Shown here: piece after piece, positions 57,433 to 64,000 of the stretch
Position numbering within the stretch: the first letter of the stretch is position 1
Layout: each line of letters opens with the position of its first letter
NCBI GenBank assembly: GCA_022828595.1
Contig: JAKGHH010000002.1
Span: 82,552,076 to 82,616,075 of the forward strand
Direction of reading: 5' to 3'
DNA from: Nelumbo lutea
Taxonomy: Eukaryota; Streptophyta; Magnoliopsida; Proteales; Nelumbonaceae
Length of the DNA: 64,000 nt
Made by a program: the position numbers and the translations under genes
Notes under the pieces: model-generated
Seen by the model: the letters and a program-made list of their open reading frames with translations, nothing else
Database searches by the model: none
Told to the model about the DNA's origin: nothing

Positions 57433-57445
57433 TGGTATCAGAGCT
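57433..57445 (+). other. Primer-binding site, initiator tRNA-Met type (H)
   Basis: TGGTATCAGAGCT, one base after the LTR. Confidence 0.9.
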
Positions 57446-57655
57446 AGTTCAAATATTGAACCAACATTAACCAGATCTGGGTCTACGCAAATGGGCAGAA
57501 GGTGTTCTACCCGATTTGCACAGATCAGCGTTTTTCTGGGAAATTTGTTCTCAGATTTTGGACGATTGATCTGAAATTAAATATTTATAAATCTGAATTA
57601 TATTTAGAATTGTTCTGCATATTTTTCTTGATTTTTGGGCTGTTCGTACGGAGAT

Positions 57656-58853
57656 TGATGCGTTTAGAAGACACTAGCAAGTGCACTAGCCAATCAAGTA
57701 ATATAATGATGAGTAGAGTATCGTTTCCATAGGGATTAATCCAACAACTACTAGTACCGAATCAGCCTTTTGTTATCTGACAAACCAAAAGATTAAACAA
57801 AGAAAAACCTAACTCCTAATTAGAAAACTACCCTAAGCATTCTCGGATCAGACCACCTTTAATGATGAGAAGATTTACTCATGCAAATACTAGCAGAATC
57901 GGTTTAGCAATTAAATCATTAAGCTGTCCAACTGAAGTGAATTCAGTCATTGGTTGGCTAAACCCTAATTGTATGAGAAGCCTCTCTCGAGCATAGCCCA
58001 CTCTATCTATAAGCAACAATTCCTATATCTCTATCAAAAATTTAATCGCCATAGATGCATTAAGAACAAGGATTTCGACAAAAATTAATTCTAATTGAAC
58101 AAATGCCGATTGAATCATGCATATTATCTCTAAGATGCATTCAATCCATTTTCTTGATCAGTTTATCTGATTACCTAAACCCTTTCTCAAGCAATTTAAG
58201 CAATCCAAGAAACAAGAATAATTCGGCCAAGATTACTCTATTAATCGAAAACCCTAGTCAAGAAATCCCAAGAATTAATCACAATCAATCGGATCTGCTT
58301 AAATTTTTAATTACAAATCTGAATTAACATCCATCTTGGTTCAAAGAATAGAAAGAAGGAAAGTTTCAACAACGAAAAACCATGAAACCCTAATTGAATC
58401 TAGGTTACCGAATTCGTAGAATCAAAGAAGAAGACAACCTAGGATTTTTGCATTAATCTTCGATCTTCTCTTCAATTTGCATTCAGCAGCCTTCTCTCCT
58501 TCTCCAACACTTCTCTCTTTGATTTTGTCTTCAGGGATCCAAACCCTAATTTCCTTTTTTCTTTTCTTTTATACTCTTCCCTTCGACCTCTTTCAATTCT
58601 CTAAAGTCATTCACCTTTTGGAGCCTCCCTTAGGGCTGCGGTTGGGCTGCTGTTCTTGGTGGGCCGAACTGTTGTTGGAATGAAGTGCTTCCCTTTCCGC
58701 CATATCAACATGTCTTCACACTCTCTTCACCCTAGACTGTCCCAAACTCCTAGTTTCCTAAAATTCTACTCAATTAGGGTAAAAACCATTGAAACTCATC
58801 ATCAAAATCATGTATAAAACAATAAAAATAATGTGTAGCATGCGCACACATCA
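57656..58853 (-). repeat. M 3' LTR (1,198 bp), complete
   Basis: Minus strand TGATGTGTGCGC...AACGCATCA with matching TGATG/CATCA ends. It shows the full LTR boundaries that are missing in L. A TATA-like TATAAAA is at 58567-58573 (reverse). Confidence 0.88.
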
Positions 58854-58870
58854 AACACCCCCACACTTAA
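58854..58870 (-). other. Polypurine tract (M)
   Basis: Minus strand TTAAGTGTGGGGGTGTT directly before the LTR start, the typical plus-strand priming site of Athila-like elements. Confidence 0.8.
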
Positions 58871-60009
58871 GCTTTTGCTCATCCTCAAGCAAAGATATTA
58901 CGCATAAAATGATCATTCCCTAGATTATTACCATCTACCGAATGAATTTTTGGATGAGAATGCATTAAGTGGTCGGGAATCCTGCATAAACATTCTGTTC
59001 GACCCCATGATTGGCCACTCTTACCACGTACATAAGAACAAAGGAAAGGGAGAACATGAGATTCTTCATGCTCCAGCACTCAAGTCCGTTCAATATGTAT
59101 AGCAACTCCTTGACCACCATAATTAACCATCCCCTCGAACTTGGTCTCAAATCCTGCCAATGCACTAAATTGAATTTCCAATTATATTTTTGTCCCCTTG
59201 AACCTCAGCCGTCACCAAAATATTTAAATGTTTTTTTTGTGTGTGTGAGTGCATTTTATGCTGCATCTCTCACGGGCCACAGGCTAGAGGTAGATAACAA
59301 TACTCATATTCCAAGTTGCTAGTTTTACTATTCAACTTGAGATAGCGGAGTTGGGACTGAACTCATATCATAAACTGCTAGTTTTACTATTCAATTTATG
59401 ACAGCAGAGTAATTCAGACTTTGTCATTTCTTCTTCTCTTTTCTCTTCTTTTTTTTTTTTTGAATCAATTGTTGAAGTTCATGCATTAACAGTCCATGAT
59501 GCACTAATAGCTCGAATGATCATTAAGATTTCAATCAAGTGCACTATACACATGAGTAGAGTTATTGCTGGTCATGATGAAAGTCCTATTCGACTTCCTC
59601 ATCCTCATGTATTGTGATAAAATTGGATACTTCACAAGAACAAATTCAAGCACTTACAGTGATTTACATCAACTTCATCATATTCCCTCTTGGATTTCAC
59701 CTTATAGACAACAATAATTTTGAGGAGATTTCCAGTTTATGCGGTCTATCAATGTAATGTATGTATTGGGGTGATTGAGGTGTAGAGCTATAGCCTCCCC
59801 CACACTTATCATGAACATTGTCCTCAATGTTCATATAAATAGAATGTGAAGATGAATTCAACAATGTGGGCAGTGGGACTACAAGCATTTGAAGAGGTTT
59901 AGAGAACTTCTCTGAAGAGCATTCTGATATTTGGAATGGTTCCTTCGTTTGGATCCTCTAACTGCTAAGGATCAAAAGAAACTTGGAGGAGACAAGGAGA
60001 ATGAAAAGA

Positions 60010-61266
60010 TGAGAGATCCATCATATGGATAGCCAAACCCTAAAGGTAGGTAGGGCAAATTTTCAAAAATTTCTCTCTCCCATATGAGAATCACATTCCC
60101 TGTTTTAGAAAACTGCATTTTCAAGGATCAATCTTGAATTAAAACTGGACCAGATATGAAACCAAAAGGTAGGAGAGGGATATACCTAATACAGAGTAAC
60201 AGTAACTCCCAACGAAGGTGTTCACGCCGAAGGAAAACGCCAAAGACTGCTACCACTGAAGATGACACAACGTAGGGTGGAGCAGAATTAGTAGGTGGTT
60301 CTTCAGCAAGAACCAAACTCTTCAGCAAGAATTCAATGGAGGATGAGTGAGCACGACTTCAAATCAGTTTTTCACAAAAAAAATGATATCAAGAACGCTT
60401 CTTGGTCGCTCCTATAGGTGGAGAACAAACTAGCTATGGCAGCAGCAATAGAGGGAGGTAAGAGCAGAAGATGGCGTAAGTCTAACTGGAGCTATCTTCT
60501 CTCTTGAATCTGTAATCTTGTAGGATGAACTAGGGTTCACCCTCCTCTATTTATAGCCTTAAAGATAATTTCTCCTAATCCTATTAGGAGTTTCCTAATC
60601 CAAATCTTATTTGGATTTGGACTCTATTTAAGAGATAAGGATAAACCCCTATCTTATTTACAAAAAAGGATATGCCCTCCTAATCTTATTAGGAGTTTCG
60701 TAATCCAAATCTTTATTTGGATCTGGACTCCCTGAGTGGATAGGGATAACTCCCTATCCTATCTGTTGATCTAAAACCCAGAACCACCCCTCCTTTAAAT
60801 AATCATATTATACCAGATCAAATTGGGCTTTAGGCCCATTAAGTCTATGTTCTCATTCAGCCTCCAAGCTGCTGCCCAGTTGGGTATCCTTGTATGGCGT
60901 GTGACCCAAACATTGATCTACACCTCGGCCACATGGGTTCAGCCAACTTCTGTTACAAGGCCTATCCGAATTCACTGTAGGAGACAGTGAACCCCCAAGT
61001 CCAGCACCATGGGCTCTTAATGGGCCCAACATTTACACTAAATGGTCCCTGGATCAAGCCACCGTATAAAAACCCAAGCACTGTGGGCAGATGCAAGATT
61101 AGCCCATCAGGCATTACTCTCAAAGGTCTTACACTTAACCTCTCAACCCATAATGATCAAACATTGCCCGATAAGAGAGAACCTCTCCCTCGGCTACCAG
61201 GTACAATGTTGCACTCTCTACTCACATGGATCCCGGGAATTAAAACCTTTCGCAAACCTTTTGAAA

Positions 61267-61343
<77 letters not shown>

Positions 61344-61981
61344 TATCTCTATTTAAATATATTTTGCAAAACAAATTTCAAAGGTTGAAATCGGCTGCCA
61401 GTAGCTTTGGTTTCCATCAGAGAGAGTGCATCCCCGATCATTCACTTTGTCCGACAAAGGGCTGATCCCGTCACTATGATCACCCACTCAAATGAATTCT
61501 TGGACTGTCCCAACATACCCAAGTTTTGAATCCCTCTAAGGATCTCACTGATTGGCATATCAAAGACAGTCTAATCCAACACCTAGTGCAGTATCATAAT
61601 CGAGTCTAGGGGTCAGGTGTAACTTTCCAGTTTTGCCAACTAATCATCAAGGTCTAGGGCAATACTAGAAATCTGGTCCGGTTCAGGGTTTCAAGTAAAC
61701 CTACACTTCATGTACCTCAGTTCTCACCCTGGTAGCTGAGATAGGCCACCCCAACACTTGGCGGCACACCAGTGTTAGCCTTAGCAGGATAAATCTCCCC
61801 AGACTTATCCAACAGCTGTGAACATTCTAAACTAACACGAGTCTAATTAAGTGCCCAGTTTAAGGGTATTACACAGAAACACACCACTATAACATGAATC
61901 AAATATGTACTTTATTCATTTACAATAAATGTCATAAGTACATCAGTCTGAGTAGAGCTAAGGGCATACAACTGTCTAACA
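60010..61981 (-). repeat. I 3' LTR (1,972 bp)
   Basis: Minus strand TGTTAGACAGTTG...GGATCTCTCA. A reverse TATA box TATAAATA lies at 60548-60555. It includes the long AT microsatellite at 61269. Open stretches running through the AT repeat are artefacts. Confidence 0.88.
61269..61340. repeat. (AT)36 microsatellite in LTR
   Basis: Seventy-two bases of uninterrupted AT dinucleotide. Related LTRs have only about 7-10 units at the same position (17055, 24662, 56138), so this copy has expanded. Confidence 0.95.
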
Positions 61982-63640
61982 CCTAATGGATTTAAGCATG
62001 GCCACCAATGAAAAGACTTCCTCATAATCGATTCCCACTTTTTGAATGTACCATTTCGCCATAAGACGAGCCCTACAGGTCTCAACCTTACCATCGGGGC
62101 CCTTCTTCCTCTTATAGATCCATTCACAACCAATTGCTTTTAGCCCAGGGGATGGATCTACTAGAGTCCAGACTCCATTGTCTCCATTGAGTCCATCTCA
62201 GCTCTCATGGCATCAACCCACTTCAAGGAATCTTTGTCCAACATAGCTTCCATATAAGTCATAAGATCCTCCTCACTGGTCGTAGCTTCTACCTGGTAAT
62301 TATCCTGGTCATAGCCGAAATGAAGTGTTGAGGCCTGGAAACCCGGGTAGACCTCCCACTATCCTTGAGCTCTCCTCATCAAGAACAACATCCTGATGAT
62401 GATTGTTCAGGATGTAATCTTCTTCCAAAAAATGGGCTTTTTGACTACAGAACACCTATTCTCCTAGGTCTTAGAATAGATAACCCACTGAGCCTTTGGG
62501 GAAGCTTACGAATAGGCAATGACTGGTCTTGGATTATAATTTGTTCACACTCATTCTTTTAAACATGTGACAGACAACCCCAAATCTTCAAGTGTCTTAC
62601 ACTTGGTTCCTTTCCAGTCCAAAGCTCATAGGGAGTATTCGAAACTGATTTGGATGGAACCCGGTTCAGCATGTATATCGCAGTTTCCAATGCGTAACCC
62701 CAAAAGGATGTGGGTTACTCTGAGTTCACGAGAAGTGATCAGACCATATCCAATAAAGTCTGGTTCCTCCTCTCTAAAACACCATTTAGCTATGGTGCAG
62801 CAGGAGGAGCTAACTGTGATACTATCCCATTGACCTTCAAGTAGTCCCTGAATTCGTCAGAGAGATACTTGCCACCTCGATCCGATCGAAGGGTCTTAAT
62901 TTCTCTACATAACTATTTCTTGACCTTTTGTCTGAACTCTCTGAACTTTTCAAAGAATTCAAACTTGTGTCTCATTTGGTACACGTAACCACACCGAGAG
63001 AAATCATCGGTGAATGTTATAAAATAGACATGTTGGTTACGTGTCCTAACACTCATGGGACCACATACATCAGTATGTATAAGGTCAAGCATACCTGTAC
63101 ATCTTTTAGGCTTACCATTAAATGGTCATTTTGTCATCTTACCCTAAAGGCAAGGTTCATAGGTTGGATGATCTTCTGCAGTTAGAAGATCTTCTACATG
63201 TTGGAAGATCTTCTACGGTAATGCCACAGGCACGTGGGATTAACTGTATCACGGGTTCTTTTCTTGGGGATGTCACCCAAAGTAGTTTCGGCTATGTTAT
63301 TTTCCAGAAAAGGATGGAGAACATAGAGACCATTCTCAAGTTCTCCATATGCAAGGAAATCAAACTTCTTCTCAAATTCTGTACATAAAAACATTCTTTT
63401 AGTACAATAGTTCCTTCTCTGAAAATTAACTCTACAGTTCGTATAATTGTAGCTGCAACACTTGCAAAAGTCCCCAAGTAAATAGTCACTTCTCTGTCAC
63501 TCAGTCTTCTGCTTATCTTGAACCCCTGCAGTGAGTTACACGCATGATTCGAAGCCCCAGAGTCAATACACTAGGAAGCAAAAGTTACCAACAAATTGGT
63601 TTCTATGACACAGGATTCGAAATTACCTTGTCTCTTGGAT
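61982..63640 (-). pseudogene. Ty1/copia protease-integrase-RT remnants (I)
   Basis: RT entry with [18 protein letters not shown] and GIDYEE near 62040-62130, integrase C-terminus near 62570-62680, integrase core near 62840-63080, protease region AYGELENGLYVLHPFLE (63194-63394) and CIDSGASNHAC near 63550; DSGAS is intact but the preceding Trp is a stop. The gag-pre-integrase segment near 63160-63220 is scrambled by short repeats of GAAGATCTTCTAC. Multiple stops and frameshifts. Confidence 0.83.
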
Positions 63641-64000
63641 TCCAGGTACTAAGGACAGTTCCTCTTCCAGTGTTCGGCCTGCTTGTAGAAGTGACAAGCA
63701 TCTGATGCTCTGCCTTTCTTCTGCTTCTTAGACTTAGTAGCTTTCTTCTGAGGCTTTCTCTTTGCCTTTCTCTTTGCCTTCCTCTTCTTCTTGCCCGATT
63801 TGTCGGCTTTAACAAGCATGGCAATGGGCTCATCCTTCTTAATCATTTCCTTAGCCCTCTACAACATATTGTTGAGTTCCTAGATGCTAACATTTAGTTT
63901 GTTCATGTTATAATTCATGATGAACTGATTGAAGGAAGACAATGGTCAAGCCCGGATCCAAGAGCCTCAAATTCATTAATATAACCCATCATCCGAAGAC
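63641..64000 (-). pseudogene. Ty1/copia gag C-terminus (I, partial)
   Basis: The open stretch 63649-63846 gives KKDEPIAMLVKADKSGKKKR, a duplicated basic block RKAKRKAKRKPQKK (short slippage of a Lys/Ala-coding unit), and a zinc knuckle reading CHFYKQAEHWKRNCP, where the second Cys is Tyr. The frame then meets stops, and MNYNMNK-like coding continues to the window edge with an approximately 50-base deletion near 63943. Confidence 0.83.

Larger units (their letters stand above)
55524..57655 (+). mobile_element. Element H: Ty1/copia 5' LTR and leader start
   Basis: LTR 55524-57431 followed by a Met-type primer site and 210 bp of leader, then cut by M at 57656. No coding region survives in the window. 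Confidence 0.88.
57656..60009 (-). mobile_element. Element M: Athila-like, 3' noncoding region plus 3' LTR
   Basis: A reverse copy of the L family: LTR 57656-58853, LTR-adjacent polypurine tract 58854-58870, then 3' noncoding sequence matching 3340-4440 of L, cut at 60009 by element I. No coding part remains. It inserted into the leader of H. Confidence 0.87.
60010..64000 (-). mobile_element. Element I: Ty1/copia, continues beyond window
   Basis: Minus-strand order in view: gag C-terminal half (64000 down), protease, integrase, start of RT, then the 3' LTR (60010-61981) joined directly to mid-RT at 61982. The RT C-terminus, RNase H and the polypurine tract are deleted. Confidence 0.88.

Noticed and set aside
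57502..57732. A 76-codon frame starting in the H leader
   Set aside because: It crosses the H-M junction at 57656 and has no recognisable domain.
61042..61388. Two open frames encoding long Ile-Tyr repeats
   Set aside because: They are read through the (AT)36 microsatellite inside an LTR; no other LTR copy encodes them.
61912..62133. A 73-codon minus-strand frame spanning the LTR-RT junction
   Set aside because: It crosses a deletion junction and is out of frame with the RT remnants.

Overview
This window is a plant nuclear intergenic region built almost entirely from nested, broken LTR retrotransposons. The evidence for a plant is Ty3/gypsy elements primed by tRNA-Asp-like sites, Ty1/copia elements with the plant-type TGGTATCAGAGC primer site, and an intron-bearing relic of a plant heterotrimeric G-protein alpha gene. 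An angiosperm is likely, but the species cannot be named from this sequence. I see no intact host gene, RNA gene or CRISPR array. Element letters (A-N) are mine. Most statements about lineage rest on motif recognition by eye, not on searches.

Layout. 1-50: 3' tip of a copia LTR. 51-5724: L, a forward Athila-like gypsy element whose RT, RNase H and most of integrase are missing. 5725-26120: K, a reverse gypsy element (gag plus one LTR). Its LTR is split into three pieces by two complete copia insertions: J (reverse, 8391-16326, TSD AATAG) and A (forward, 16563-25959, TSD GCCGA). 26121-29917: B, a forward copia deletion derivative. 29918-37656: C, a degenerate reverse copia element. 37657-39200: the only stretch that looks host-derived, a G-alpha pseudogene fragment. 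39201-40982: a copia LTR with one half inverted. 40983-41478: N, a gypsy-like LTR piece. 41479-48862: E, a reverse copia element in which integrase is fused to RNase H. 48863-54513: F, a reverse Tat-like gypsy element interrupted by a solo copia LTR (51702-53655, TSD GGGAC). 54514-55501: G, a copia gag piece. 55524-57655: H, a copia LTR plus the start of its leader. 57656-60009: M, the reverse 3' end of an L-type element. 60010-64000: I, a reverse copia element that runs off the window.

How the parts relate. The copia elements belong to one broad group with LTRs of about 1.8-2.0 kb, a leader of about 1.7 kb and then gag-pro-int-RT-RNase H; by size and motifs this is Tork/Angela-like. A is the best preserved: its protease DSGAS and RT YVDD motifs remain, but in-frame stops and one frameshift break the ORF. 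Nothing here appears able to move on its own. Five copies keep three short hairpins at the same place in the leader while their proteins have decayed, and at least one stem shows a paired change. These hairpins and the G-alpha relic are the two observations most worth following up.
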